A DNA stretch of 64,000 bases. Origin: Acidobacteriota bacterium. Lineage in GTDB: Bacteria > Acidobacteriota > Vicinamibacteria > Vicinamibacterales > JAKQTR01. Under the pieces are notes generated by a model. The model was not told the DNA's origin. It saw only the letters and a list, made by a program, of their open reading frames with translations, and did not search any database. The position numbers and the translations under genes are program-made. Below, in pieces: positions 45,806-60,528 of the stretch (positions are counted from its first letter, which is position 1; each line of letters opens with the position of its first letter). The stretch covers positions 434,001-498,000 of the forward strand of contig JAKQTR010000041.1 of the NCBI GenBank assembly GCA_029562975.1, written 5' to 3'.

Positions 45806-47068
45806 ATGATCCCAGCGATCCGAGGAACCCACGACATCCTGCCCGGCGAGGTCGAGCGCTGGCAGCGCGCGGAGGACATCTCGCGGCGGCTGTTCGAACG
45901 CTACGGCTACGCAGAGGTGCGGACCCCGATCATCGAGCGCGAGGAGCTCTTCGCGAAGGGCACCGGCGAAACGACGGACATCGTCCAGAAGGAGATGTAC
46001 GCCTTCACCGACAAGGGCGGGGAGCGGGTGACGCTGCGCCCGGAGGCCACTCCCAGCCTCGTGCGGGCGTTCGTCGAGCACGCCCTGGAACAGCGCATGG
46101 CGGCCCCGAAGGTCTACCTGTTCGGGCCGATGTTCCGCTACGAGCGGCCGCAGAAGGGGCGGTACCGCCAGTTCCATCAGCTCGACGTCGAGGTCTTCGG
46201 GATGGCCGACCCGGCGATCGACGCCGAGGTCGTCGACCTGGCCTGGGCCCTGGTGGCGGCCCTCGGGATCGTCGGTGCGGAGCTGGTCGTCAACTCGGTC
46301 GGGTGCCCGGCCTGCCGTCCCGCCTTCGCGGCGGCGCTCGTCGCCGCCCTCGGTGCCGACGTCTCCCGGCTCTGCCGGGACTGCCAGCGGCGCGCGCAGA
46401 CGAACCCGCTGCGCATCTTCGATTGCAAGGTGCCGGCGGATCAGCCTGTCATCGACGCGCTCCCGCACTCGCTGGACTTCCTGTGCGACGGATGCCGGAC
46501 GCACTTCGCGGCGGTCGAGCGCCACCTGGGCATGTACGGCATCCCGTACCGCGTGTCGCACCGGCTGGTCCGCGGCCTCGATTACTACACGCGAACGACG
46601 TTCGAGATCCTGGCTGGCGGCATTGGCGCCCAGAACGCGCTGCTGGGCGGCGGCCGGTACGACGGGTTGTTCCGTCAGCTGGGCGGCCCGGACCGTACGG
46701 GCATCGGCTTTGCCGCCGGCCTGGAGCGGCTCGTGCTGGCCATGCCCGAGCCGCGGCGCAGCGAGCGGCGCCGCCCCCTGTTTGTCGCGTACATGGGCGA
46801 GGCCGCCCGCGATGCCGCCCTTGCGCTGCTGCGCGACTTGCGGCGTGCCGAGCTCGAAGCCCACATGGAATACGAGGGCCGCAGCCTGAAGGCGCAGATG
46901 AAGCGCGCTGACCGCCTGCGCGCCGCTTTCACGCTCATCCTCGGCGAAGAGGAACTCGCCGCTGGCGAGGTGAGCGTCAAGGACATGGCCACCGGCGGCC
47001 AGCGCCGCGTGCGCCGCGAGGCGGTCGTCGAGGAGTGCCGGGCCTTGGTGAATGGCGGGCGGGAGTAG
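45806..47068 (+). CDS. hisS: Histidyl-tRNA synthetase
   Basis: HisS charges tRNA-His. The 420-residue class-II enzyme shows RGTHDILPGE, TPIIEREELFAKGTGETTDIVQKEMYAF, and motif 2 with FRYERPQKGRYRQFHQLDVEVFG. The HisA motif GLDYYTRTTFEI, motif 3 GIGFAAGLERLVLA and a C-terminal anticodon-binding domain complete it. The start ATG 45806 lies 58 bp after the DUF2905 gene. It leads a long plus-strand run of translation and RNA-processing genes and is separated from aspS by 6 bp, the common hisS-aspS pair. Confidence 0.97.
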   Translation: MIPAIRGTHDILPGEVERWQRAEDISRRLFERYGYAEVRTPIIEREELFAKGTGETTDIVQKEMYAFTDKGGERVTLRPEATPSLVRAFVEHALEQRMAAPKVYLFGPMFRYERPQKGRYRQFHQLDVEVFGMADPAIDAEVVDLAWALVAALGIVGAELVVNSVGCPACRPAFAAALVAALGADVSRLCRDCQRRAQTNPLRIFDCKVPADQPVIDALPHSLDFLCDGCRTHFAAVERHLGMYGIPYRVSHRLVRGLDYYTRTTFEILAGGIGAQNALLGGGRYDGLFRQLGGPDRTGIGFAAGLERLVLAMPEPRRSERRRPLFVAYMGEAARDAALALLRDLRRAELEAHMEYEGRSLKAQMKRADRLRAAFTLILGEEELAAGEVSVKDMATGGQRRVRREAVVEECRALVNGGRE

Positions 47069-47074
47069 ACACTC

Positions 47075-48841
47075 GTGGTGGACACACTCGGCGACTGGGC
47101 CCGCACGCACACGTGCGGCGGACTCCGGGCCTCCGACGCGGGGCGCGACGTCCTGCTGCTCGGCTGGGTCCACAAGGTTCGCGACCTCGGGCACCTCGTC
47201 TTCCTGGACGTGCGGGACCGCTATGGCCTGACGCAGGTCATCGCGGACGACGAGGCCCTCCGCACGCGGGCCAGGCAGCTGCGGGCCGAGTTCGTCATCG
47301 GCGTGAAGGGCCGCGTGCGGCCTCGGGCGCCCGAGGCGATCAACCGCCGCCTGCCGACGGGCGAAGTCGAGGTCCAGGCCGCCGAGCTGCGGGTCCTCAG
47401 CGAGGCCCGCGTGCCGCCGTTCGTCGTGGCCGACGACGTGGCGGCGTCCGAGGAGCTGCGCCTGAAGTATCGCTATCTGGACCTCAGGCGCCCGTCGCTC
47501 CAAGCGAATTTCGGCCTGCGGCACCGCGTGACCATGGCGGTGCGCCAGTACTTCGACGGCGCCGGCTTCTGGGAGGTCGAGACGCCCGTGCTCGCCAAGT
47601 CCACGCCGGAAGGAGCGCGCGATTACCTGGTGCCGAGCCGCGTCCATCCGGGCGAGTTCTACGCGCTGCCGCAGTCTCCCCAGATCCTCAAGCAGCTCCT
47701 GATGGTCTCGGGCTTCGACCGGTACTTCCAGATCGTCAAGTGCTTCCGGGACGAGGACCTGCGCGCCGACCGGCAGCCGGAGTTCACCCAGATCGACGTG
47801 GAGCTGTCGTTCGCCACACGCGAGCTGGTGTTCGCCGCCATCGAGCCGCTCATGCAGCGGATCTTCGAGGCGGCGGGGCTGCACGTCGACGTGCCGTTCC
47901 CGCGGATGACCTACGCCGACGCGATTGCGCGCTACGGATCCGACAAGCCGGACCTGCGCGTCGGCATGGCCATTGCGGACGTGTCCGGCGTCTTCGCGGG
48001 CTCGACGTTCGGCGTCTTCCGGGACGCCGTCGCGGCTGGCGGCGCGGTGCGCGGGCTCGTCGTCCCCGGCGGCGGGCGCGCGTCGCGCCGTGAGCTCGAT
48101 GCCCTGACCGGCGAAGCGAAGGCCGCCGGCGCCGGAGGGCTCGCGTGGGTGCGGCAGGCCGGCAGCGCGGTCCAGAGCCCGATCCTGAACGCCGCGGGCG
48201 AGGCCACGCTGCGCGCCGCGCTGGAGGCCGCGGGGGCGGGCGAGGCCGACCTGCTGCTCCTGGCCAGCGGCGCCCCGGATGCGACCTCCCGGGCGCTCGG
48301 CCGGCTTCGCCTCTCGGTGGCGGACGCCAGGGGCTGGCTCGAGCCGGGCGCGTTCGCGTTCACGTGGGTGACCGACTTCCCGCTCCTCGAGTGGGACTCC
48401 GAGGAGAGGCGGTGGGTGGCCATGCACCACCCGTTCACGTCGCCCGTCGAGGCCCACATCGACCGTCTGGAAGAAGAGCCCGGCAAGGCCCTGGCGCAAG
48501 CCTACGATCTCGTGCTGAACGGCAGCGAGATCGGCGGCGGCAGCATCCGCATCCACGACACGGGCCTCCAGCGCCGCATGTTCTCGCTGCTCGGCATCAG
48601 CGAGGAGCAGGCCAGGCTGCGCTTCGGCTTCTTCCTCGAAGCGCTCGAGTACGGGACGCCGCCGCACGGGGGGATCGCGCTCGGCTTGGATCGGATCGTG
48701 GCCATTCTCGCCGGCGAGCCTTCGATTCGGGACGTCATCGCGTTCCCGAAGACGGCGCAGGCAGTGGACTTGATGTCGTCGGCGCCGGCGCCCGTCGACG
48801 ACAGGCAGTTGCGCGAGCTGAAGCTCCGCATCGGGGACTGA
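47075..48841 (+). CDS. aspS: Aspartyl-tRNA synthetase
   Basis: AspS charges tRNA-Asp, and in some bacteria also tRNA-Asn. The 588-residue protein has the OB-fold anticodon domain (about 15-110, GWVHKVRDLGHLVFLDVRDRYGLTQV). Motif 2 is FRDEDLRADRQPEFTQIDVELSF. The bacterial GAD insertion (about 285-420) and motif 3 (GGIALGLDRIVAILAGEPSIRDVIAFPKT) follow. This is the bacterial long type. The start is GTG 47075; a second GTG follows directly. Whether it also charges tRNA-Asn cannot be told here. Confidence 0.97.
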   Translation: MVDTLGDWARTHTCGGLRASDAGRDVLLLGWVHKVRDLGHLVFLDVRDRYGLTQVIADDEALRTRARQLRAEFVIGVKGRVRPRAPEAINRRLPTGEVEVQAAELRVLSEARVPPFVVADDVAASEELRLKYRYLDLRRPSLQANFGLRHRVTMAVRQYFDGAGFWEVETPVLAKSTPEGARDYLVPSRVHPGEFYALPQSPQILKQLLMVSGFDRYFQIVKCFRDEDLRADRQPEFTQIDVELSFATRELVFAAIEPLMQRIFEAAGLHVDVPFPRMTYADAIARYGSDKPDLRVGMAIADVSGVFAGSTFGVFRDAVAAGGAVRGLVVPGGGRASRRELDALTGEAKAAGAGGLAWVRQAGSAVQSPILNAAGEATLRAALEAAGAGEADLLLLASGAPDATSRALGRLRLSVADARGWLEPGAFAFTWVTDFPLLEWDSEERRWVAMHHPFTSPVEAHIDRLEEEPGKALAQAYDLVLNGSEIGGGSIRIHDTGLQRRMFSLLGISEEQARLRFGFFLEALEYGTPPHGGIALGLDRIVAILAGEPSIRDVIAFPKTAQAVDLMSSAPAPVDDRQLRELKLRIGD

Positions 48842-48844
48842 GGG

Positions 48845-49848
<1,004 letters not shown>

Positions 49849-49852
<4 letters not shown>

Positions 49853-50328
49853 GCGCGCGCAGCGGCTCGGCGCCGGGCCGGCGCGGCGTGCGTGTCACCG
49901 TGGCCAGCCGGATGCGCCGCCCGGTGCGGGCGCCGGGCCTCGCGGCCTGGCTGGCCTCGGCGGCCCCGGCCTTCGCGCGGGGCGAGGTGGTGGTGGCGTT
50001 TGTCAGTGACGCGCACATCCGGGACCTCAACCGGCGCTACCGGGGGAAGGACGCCGTGACCGACGTGCTCGCGTTCCCCTCGGACGAGCCCGGGCTGCTC
50101 GGCGACATCGCCATTGCCGCGGGGGCGGCCAGGCGGCAGGCCGCCGCGGCCGGCCATGCCTTCGGCGTCGAAGCGCGCGTGCTGGCCCTGCACGGCCTGT
50201 TGCACCTGCTCGGCTACGACCATGAACGGGACTCCGACCGCGACCGCATGCGGGCCGTCGAGTCGCGGCTCCGGCGGAAGGGCGGCCTGCGCGAGGGCCT
50301 GATCGAGCGGGAAGGGGGCGCGCCGTGA
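49849..50328 (+). CDS. ybeY: Endoribonuclease YbeY
   Basis: YbeY is a zinc-dependent endonuclease for 16S rRNA 3'-end maturation and ribosome quality control. From ATG 49849 it has 159 residues. The zinc motif is H115-G-L-L-H119-L-L-G-Y-D-H125, with the preceding NRRYRGKDAVTDVLAFPSDE and GDIAIA segments typical of the family. The long open frame upstream runs through aspS and phoH out of their frame and is rejected. It overlaps both phoH (ATGA) and the following CorC-type gene (GTGA). Confidence 0.95.
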
Positions 50329-51602
50329 TCCTCCCGGGCCTGCTCGCCCTGCTGGCCGCGGCCGCTGTCTACCTGGGGGCGGTGAGCGCGGCGTTCGCGC
50401 TGCTCATGCGGCTGTCGCTGCGCCTGCTGGCCGAACGGGGCAGCCGCTCGAGCCGGCTGGGGGCCTACCTCGACGACCCCGTCCAGCTGTTCCTGCCCGT
50501 CCGCGCCATGCTCGGCGGGATTCACATCGCGGTCGCGCTGCTGCTGGCGACGGTGTGCTGGCGCGGCGGCGCCGCGGGCCTCGCCTGGATCTTCCTCGGG
50601 AGTCTCACGTTCATTCTCGTGTTCGAACACCTGCTGCCGTATCTCATCGTCAGACGCGACCCCGAGCGCGCGCTGGAGGCGCTGATTCCGTCGTTCGACG
50701 TCGCGGCCCGCGCCCTCTGGCCGATCGTCGCGCCGCTGCGCGCCGCGGCGGCGTGGCGCCAGGCGCGGCCGGCGGCGGCGGACCCGGCCGCGTCCGACGA
50801 GGACCAGCAGCAGGCGACGGCGGCCTATCTCGACGCGGGTGAGCAGGAAGGGCTGATCGAGCGGGACGAGCGGCAGCTGCTGCAGTCGGTCGTGGACTTC
50901 GGCGACACGCTGGTGCGGGAGGTGATGACGCCCCGGCCGGACATCGTCGCCGTCCGCGCGGAGACGACGCTGGCGGAGCTCCGGGCGTTCTTCCGCGAGC
51001 ACGAGTACTCGCGCATCCCCGTGTACGTGGACTCCCTGGATCACATCGTCGGCTTCGTCTTCATCAAGGATCTGATCCGGCTGCCGGAAGACGAGCCGCC
51101 GGACAAGCCCGTGCCGGCGCTCGTGCGCCCCGCGTACGTCGTGCCGGAAACCAAGCGCGTGTCGGATCTCCTGCGCGAGTTCCAGCGCCAGCAGTGGCAG
51201 ATCGCCATCGTCGTGGACGAATACGGCGGCACGGCCGGGCTCGTCACCCTCGAGGACCTCATCGAGGAGATCGTCGGCGAGATCCGCGACGAGTACGACG
51301 TCGAGACCGAGGCGATCGTGGACGAGGGCGGCGGGCGCTTCGTCGTGTCGGGCAAGGCCGACATCGAGGCGGTCGCAGACCGTCTGGGCGTCGTCATCGA
51401 GCGGGAGGGGTTCGACACGTTCGGCGGGTACCTGATGGCGCGGCTCGGGCGCGTACCGGCGACGGGCGAGTCGTTGCTGGTGGACGGCCTGGCCGTGGAG
51501 GTGATCCATGCCGAGCGGAGGCGCGTGCACCGGCTTCGAGTGGCCCGCGCCGAGCGCGCCACGGCCGCCGGCGCGACGGCGCCAGAGGCCGGGTCGCCGT
51601 GA
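50325..51602 (+). CDS. HlyC/CorC-family transporter-associated protein
   Basis: Members of this family are linked to Mg/Co efflux. The 425-residue protein has three hydrophobic helices (about 2-27, 54-75 and 85-112), two CBS domains (about 195-315, with EVMTPRPDIVAVRAETTLAELRAFFREHEYSRIPVYVD and VVDEYGGTAGLVTLEDLIEEIVGEI) and a C-terminal CorC/HlyC domain (about 330-405). The membrane part is a reduced CNNM/DUF21 domain: where the family has G-E-x-x-P-K this one reads E-H-L-L-P-Y. The start GTG 50325 overlaps ybeY and the stop overlaps era, so all three are translationally coupled. Confidence 0.88.
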   Translation: MILPGLLALLAAAAVYLGAVSAAFALLMRLSLRLLAERGSRSSRLGAYLDDPVQLFLPVRAMLGGIHIAVALLLATVCWRGGAAGLAWIFLGSLTFILVFEHLLPYLIVRRDPERALEALIPSFDVAARALWPIVAPLRAAAAWRQARPAAADPAASDEDQQQATAAYLDAGEQEGLIERDERQLLQSVVDFGDTLVREVMTPRPDIVAVRAETTLAELRAFFREHEYSRIPVYVDSLDHIVGFVFIKDLIRLPEDEPPDKPVPALVRPAYVVPETKRVSDLLREFQRQQWQIAIVVDEYGGTAGLVTLEDLIEEIVGEIRDEYDVETEAIVDEGGGRFVVSGKADIEAVADRLGVVIEREGFDTFGGYLMARLGRVPATGESLLVDGLAVEVIHAERRRVHRLRVARAERATAAGATAPEAGSP

Positions 51603-52489
51603 AGGCCGGGCTCGTCGCGCTCGTCGGTCGGCCGAACGCCGGGAAGTCGACGCTCATGAACCGGCTCGTCGGGCAGAAGGTGGCCATCGTTTCGGACAAG
51701 CCGCAGACGACGCGCACGCGCATCCTGGGCGTGCGAAGCGGCGACGGCGGCCAGATCGTGTTCATCGACACGCCCGGCATCCACCGCCCGCTTCACCGCC
51801 TCAACGTTCGGATGGTGGACGCCGCGATCGTGAGCCTGGGCCAGGCTGACGTCGTGTGCGCCGTGGCCGACGCCTCCGAGGAAGTCGGCGCGGGGGACGA
51901 ATACCTGGCGGCGCTGCTGGCGAAGGCCTCGCGCCCCCTCGTGCTCGCGCTGAACAAGATCGACCGCGTCGCCCGCCCCGCACTGCTGCCGCTCATCGAG
52001 CGGTGGAGCCGCCTGGCCCGCTTCGACGACATCGTGCCGGTGTCGGCGCTGACCGGTGAGCAGGAGGCGGACCTGCTGCGCGCGCTGCTGGGCCGCCTGC
52101 CGGAAGGGGAGCCGCTTTACCCCGAGGACTACCTGACCGACCAGCCCGAGCGTGCGTTTGTGGCCGAGATCGTCCGGGAGAAGGTGCTCCGGCACACCCG
52201 CGACGAGCTGCCGTTCTCGTCGGCGGTGCTCATCGATCGCTTCGAGGAGGCAGGCAAGGGCGGCCTCATGCGCCTGTTCTGCACGATCCTCGTGGAGCGC
52301 GAGTCGCAGAAGGCCATCGTCGTCGGGCGGGGCGGATCGATGATCAAGCGGATCGGAACCGAGGCCCGCCAGGAACTGGAGCGGTTCTTCGGCGCGCGCG
52401 TGTTCCTGGACCTCCGCGTCAAGGCCCGGGCCGGCTGGCGGGAGGACCCGCGCCTGCTCGACGAGATCGGGCTGCGTGAGGGCCGCTAG
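51599..52489 (+). CDS. era: GTPase Era
   Basis: Era is an essential GTPase that binds the 16S rRNA 3' end during 30S maturation. From GTG 51599 (overlapping the CorC-type stop) it has 296 residues. G1 is GRPNAGKST; switch I follows SDKPQTTRTRILGV; G3 is DTPG; G4 is NKID; G5 is VSALTG. The C-terminal KH domain contains VVGRGGSMIKRIGTEARQELERFFGARVFLDLRVK. The longer open frame upstream lies inside the CorC-type gene. With ybeY and phoH it forms an rRNA-processing cluster. Confidence 0.96.
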   Translation: MKAGLVALVGRPNAGKSTLMNRLVGQKVAIVSDKPQTTRTRILGVRSGDGGQIVFIDTPGIHRPLHRLNVRMVDAAIVSLGQADVVCAVADASEEVGAGDEYLAALLAKASRPLVLALNKIDRVARPALLPLIERWSRLARFDDIVPVSALTGEQEADLLRALLGRLPEGEPLYPEDYLTDQPERAFVAEIVREKVLRHTRDELPFSSAVLIDRFEEAGKGGLMRLFCTILVERESQKAIVVGRGGSMIKRIGTEARQELERFFGARVFLDLRVKARAGWREDPRLLDEIGLREGR

Positions 52490-52522
52490 CGGGCCGCTGG
52501 GCAAAGCCGGGGCAAAGCAAGG

Positions 52523-52528
52523 TAGAAT
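52523..52528 (+). promoter_or_regulatory. -10-like TAGAAT before recO
   Basis: TAGAAT in AAGGTAGAATGCTG precedes recO ATG 52565, with a start predicted near 52535. TGGGCA (52498-52503) is a possible -35 at 19 bp. No ribosome-binding site is visible before the ATG. Confidence 0.35.
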
Positions 52529-52564
52529 GCTGAACGCGCGTGCGCCGGCGGCCGCGCGTGTGTG

Positions 52565-53332
52565 ATGCCGCTCTACACCACTGAAGCGATCGTTCTCCGC
52601 ACGTACAAGCTCGGGGAGGCGGATCGCATCGTGGTGTTCCTGACGCGCGACCGCGGCAAGCGACGCGGCGTGGCCAAGGGATCGAGGCGCCCGCGCTCGC
52701 GCTTCGGCGGGGCGCTCGAGCCGCTCAGCCGGGTGGAGGTCACGTACTTCGAGCGCGAACGCCGCGAGCTGGTGTCGCTCAGCGACGCCGAACTCCTGGC
52801 GTCGCCGCTCTGGCGGGGCCGGGACGAGGCGCTCTGCCACGCGGGCTACTTCGCGGAGCTCCTCGACGAGTGCGCGCCCGAGGGAGACGCCGACGAGCGC
52901 CTGTACCGCCTCGGCTCGTCGGCGATCGACGCCTTGGGCGCAGGCGTCGCCGTGGAGCCGCTCGCGCGGTACTTCGAGTACTGGCTGCTGCGGCTCCAGG
53001 GCGTGTACCCCGCTCGGCTGGCCTGCGCGGCCTGCGGGGCGGCGCTCGGCGGCGGATCGGGGCCGGCGGCGGCCCTGCTCCCCGGGGAGCGGGCCTACTG
53101 CTGCGGCGCGTGCGCCGCGGCGGCGGGCAGCCGGGCCTTCGTGCTGTCGGGGGAGGCCGTCGGGTTCCTCCGGGCCTCGGCGGCGGTCGGGCCGGAGCGG
53201 CTCGGCCAGTTCCCCGTGTCCGCGCGCGCGCTCCGGGAGCTCGAGGCGGCGCACCGCGCGTTGATCGCGGTGCACTTGGAGAAGGACGTCAGGTCGGCCC
53301 GCGTGCTCCGCGAGATCCGCGGGCCGTCGTAG
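52565..53332 (+). CDS. recO: DNA repair protein RecO
   Basis: RecO helps load RecA on SSB-coated DNA at gaps. The 255-residue protein opens PLYTTEAIVLRTYKLGEADRIVVFLTRDRGKRRGVAKGSRRPRSRFGGALEPLSRVEVTYF, the OB-fold of the family. It carries the zinc motif C-A-A-C ... C-C-G-A-C at about residues 156-182. ATG 52565 is chosen over the GTG immediately before it because the family starts at this position. It lies between era and glyQ, a common arrangement, with its own -10. Confidence 0.94.
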   Translation: MPLYTTEAIVLRTYKLGEADRIVVFLTRDRGKRRGVAKGSRRPRSRFGGALEPLSRVEVTYFERERRELVSLSDAELLASPLWRGRDEALCHAGYFAELLDECAPEGDADERLYRLGSSAIDALGAGVAVEPLARYFEYWLLRLQGVYPARLACAACGAALGGGSGPAAALLPGERAYCCGACAAAAGSRAFVLSGEAVGFLRASAAVGPERLGQFPVSARALRELEAAHRALIAVHLEKDVRSARVLREIRGPS

Positions 53333-53359
53333 AACCCCCGGGGGCGACTGGAACGTGCC

Positions 53360-54257
<898 letters not shown>

Positions 54258-54268
<11 letters not shown>

Positions 54269-56495
54269 GCTGCTCATCGAGCTTGGGTGCGAGGAGATCC
54301 CGGCGAGCTGGCTGCCGCCGCTGACCCGGCAGCTTGGCGAAGCGGCGAAGGCGGGCCTCGAGGAGGCCCGGCTGGAGACCCAGGCGCCCATTGAGACCTT
54401 CGGCACGCCCAGACGGCTCGTCGTCCGCATCGGCCGGCTCGCCGAGCGCCAGTCGGATCGCGAGGACGTGCTGACGGGCCCGCCCGCGGCCGCGGCGTTC
54501 AACCCCGACGGCTCGCCGAGCCCGGCCGCTGCGGGCTTCGCGAGGAAGCACGGCGTGGAGCCGGATGCCCTGGAGCGCGTGACGACTGGGCGGGGGGAGT
54601 ACCTGGCCGTCCGCAACCGTGTGCGGGGCAAGCCGGCTGCCGACGTCCTGCCGAGCGTCCTGGCCGGCATCCTGCGCGCGCTGTCGTGTCCGAAGCAGAT
54701 GCGCTGGGATGCGCGGCTGGACGACGGCCGCGGCGAGCTGCTGTTCGGCCGCCCGATCCGCTGGATCGTGTTCCTGTACGGCGGCCGTGTGGTGCCGTTC
54801 GTGATTGGACGATCCGAGGCCGCCAGGAGCGGCCTGGTGCAGGACGTCCGTTCCGGGGCCCTCACCTACGGGCACCGCTTCCTGGCGACGAGCGGCCGCG
54901 CCGGCCGGGCGATCAAGGTGCGGTCCTTCCAGGAGTACCGCGCGAAGCTCCTCGAGAACTTCGTGATGCTCGACCGCGAGGAGCGCCACGCGAAGATCAT
55001 CCGCGAACTCGACGCCCAGGCGCGCCGCTTGGGCGGCCGGGTGAGCGCCGCCGCCAAGAAGTCGCGGCTCCTGCAGGAGGTCCCCGATCTCGTCGAATAC
55101 CCGTCGGTGGTGGCCGGCGCCTTCGCCACGGAGTTCCTGCAGCTGCCCGACGAGGTGCTGACGACCACGATGATCCACCACCAGCACTTCTTTCCGGTCG
55201 TCACCGACCGGGGCAGCCTGATGCCCGCGTTCCTCGCGGTGGTCAACACCGAGCCCGACGACCCCCGCGCGATCGCGCGGAACCTGGAACGCACGCTGGT
55301 GGCGCGGCTGCGCGATGCGCGGTTCTTCTGGGACGCCGACTGCCGGACGACGCTCGACGACCACCTGCTCCGCCTCGAAACCGTGCTCTTCCACAAGCAG
55401 GTCGGCAGCTATCTGGCCAAGGCGCGGAGGCTCGAAGCGCTGGCGTCGTGGCTGGCAGCCGAGGTGCTGGCGTCGCCTGACGCCGCCGCCGCGGCCGGGC
55501 TGGCCGGACGGCTCGCCAAGGCCGACCTCGCCACCGACCTGGTGCGCGAGCTGACCGAGCTTCAAGGCGAGATGGGCGGCATCTACGCGAGGGAGCATGG
55601 CCTGCCCGAGGCGGTCTGGCGCGCGATCTACTTCCACTATCTGCCTGTCGGGGTGGAGCCGTCGGCGCCGCCCACGCGCTCGGATCTCGGGCCCGCGAGC
55701 GTGACGTGGGCGGCCGTGTCGGTGGCCGACAAGCTGGACACCGTGACGGCGCTGTTCGCGGCCGGAGAGCGGCCCACCGGGACGCGCGACCCGTTCGGCC
55801 TGCGGCGGCAGTCCCACGGGCTGCTGCGGACGCTGGTGGATCTGCCGGAGCTTGCCGGCCTCGAGGTCCCGATCCCGTTCGGCCGGCTGCTCGATCGGGC
55901 CCGGGCTGGAGTGGGGGACTTGCCGGGCGGGGGCGGAGAACCCCAGGCGTGGCGCGCGGCCGTTTCGTCGTTCTTCCTCGACCGGCTCCGCTACCTCTTC
56001 GAGCAGCGCGGGTTCGCGTACGACGAGATCAACGCCGTCCTGGGCCGGCTGACGGAGGTGCCCGATCCGCTGGACGCCCGCCGCCGGCTCGAGGCGTTGA
56101 AGGCCGTCCGCGGGTCGTCGGACTTCGATGCCCTCGCGGTGGCCTTCAGGCGCGTGAAGAACCTGTCGCGCGAGCTTCAGGGCCCGCCGACCTCCGCCGT
56201 GGATCGGCTGACGGAGCCCGCCGAGCGGGCGCTCGTCGCCGAGGTGGGCGCGCGCGCGGCGGCGATCCGTGAGGCCGCCTCGTCGCGACGGTACGAACAG
56301 GCGTTTCGGATCGCGTCCGGCTTCCGGCCGGCGGTGGATGCGTTCTTCACGGACGTGTTCGTGATGGTGGACGATGAGGAGTTGAGGACGCAGCGGCTCT
56401 CGCTGCTGAGGCGGCTGTACGATCTCTTGCTCGAGCTCGCGGACATCTCGGAAATCGTCCCGACGGCGGAGTCACAACCACAGACGGAGTCATAG
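54258..56495 (+). CDS. glyS: Glycyl-tRNA synthetase beta subunit
   Basis: GlyS supplies tRNA recognition for the alpha2-beta2 enzyme. From ATG 54258 it has 745 residues, somewhat above the usual 690. Conserved parts are [105 protein letters not shown], and [29 protein letters not shown] helical DALR-like anticodon domain ends the protein. It begins inside glyQ and ends 5 bp before ppdK. Confidence 0.96.
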
Positions 56496-56500
56496 CGAAG

Positions 56501-59422
<2,922 letters not shown>

Positions 59423-59438
59423 CCCTGGCCGCCACTGC

Positions 59439-59473
59439 GGAGCCGGGGCGGGCGGCGGGCCCGCCCCGGCTCC
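59439..59473 (+). terminator. Long GC hairpin after ppdK
   Basis: GGAGCCGGGGCGGGC (59439-59453) pairs perfectly with 59459-59473 over 15 bp with a 5-nt loop. It starts 17 nt after the ppdK stop. There is no T run, but the strength and position suggest a transcription stop or an mRNA 3'-end stabiliser. Confidence 0.55.
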
Positions 59474-59553
59474 GCCGCGCGCGCGGGGCGGCGCCGGCCG
59501 CCCCGCGGCGCGCTCGGCAACGGTGATAAGCTGGGGCCCGCCGCACGCCTGCC

Positions 59554-60522
59554 ATGCTGACCATCCTCGTGCACCGCGACGGACGGACTGCGACGGCGGA
59601 CCGCGTCGATCCCGCGTGGCTCGCGGGCGGGTCGGCCGCCGTCGTCTGGGTCGATCTCAGCGCCCCAGAGGCCGAGGAAGCACGCCTGCTGTCGGCGACC
59701 TTCGGCTTCCACGACCTGGCCGTCGAGGACGCGCTGCAGGTCGTGCACCACCCGAAGGCCGAGACCTACGATGGCTACCTTTACGTCATTCTCCACGGGA
59801 TCGACTTCAAGGCGTCGCAGCACGAATTCGCCACGCACGACGCGGACTTCTTCGTCGGGCCGACCTACCTCGTGACCGTGACGGACGGCACGTCGCGCAC
59901 GATCCCGGAGGTGCAGGCGCTCTGCCTCCGGAATCCGCGCGTCATGGCCGAAGGCCCGATGGCCCTGATGCATCGCATCGTGGACACGATGGTGGACCAC
60001 TACCGGCCGGAGGTGGACAAGCTCGAGGCGCGGATCGACGAGCTGGAGGACTCGGTCTTCGAGGCGGCCGAGACGCGCGCGACGAACCAGGAGATCCTCG
60101 ACCTCAAGCGCGACGTCGCCTCCCTGCGGCGCATCATCCTGCCGCAGCGCGACATCCTCGGCCGGCTGGGCCGCCGCGAGTTCCCGCAGGTCAGCGAAGA
60201 GGTCTCGTACCGCTTCCGCGACGTCTACGACCACGTGGTGCGGATCTCGGACGAAGCGCTGCTGTTCCACGATCGCCTCGCGGCGATCCTGGAGGCCCAC
60301 CTGTCGAACGTGTCGAACCGGCTCAACGAGGTCATGAAGATCCTCACGATCTTCTCGGCGGTCTTCATGCCGATGACCGTGCTCACCGGCCTGTACGGCA
60401 TGAACGTGCCCCTCGTCCACTTCCCGGGCGGCGAACCGGCGCAGTTCTGGTGGATCCTCGGCATCATGGCCGCCGCCGGCGCCGCGCTGCTCTGGCTGTT
60501 CCGGCGCTGGCGCTGGTGGTAG
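59554..60522 (+). CDS. corA: CorA-family magnesium transporter
   Basis: CorA forms a pentameric Mg/Co channel in the inner membrane. The 322-residue protein has the cytoplasmic funnel (about 1-250). It contains LPxxHPKxE-type residues (VVHHPKAETYDGYLYVILHGI) and the long stalk helix RPEVDKLEARIDELEDSVFEAAE. Two C-terminal helices follow (about 262-281 and 298-316). The signature G282-M283-N284 lies in LYGMNVP between them. It comes 131 bp after ppdK, beyond a hairpin, and 6 bp before mutL. Confidence 0.94.
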   Translation: MLTILVHRDGRTATADRVDPAWLAGGSAAVVWVDLSAPEAEEARLLSATFGFHDLAVEDALQVVHHPKAETYDGYLYVILHGIDFKASQHEFATHDADFFVGPTYLVTVTDGTSRTIPEVQALCLRNPRVMAEGPMALMHRIVDTMVDHYRPEVDKLEARIDELEDSVFEAAETRATNQEILDLKRDVASLRRIILPQRDILGRLGRREFPQVSEEVSYRFRDVYDHVVRISDEALLFHDRLAAILEAHLSNVSNRLNEVMKILTIFSAVFMPMTVLTGLYGMNVPLVHFPGGEPAQFWWILGIMAAAGAALLWLFRRWRWW

Positions 60523-60528
60523 GCCGCC

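Noticed and set aside
50814-50904. Possible ferredoxin or second small gene within the CorC-type region
   Set aside because: The short frames here are out of frame with a well-supported coding sequence and show no ligand pattern.
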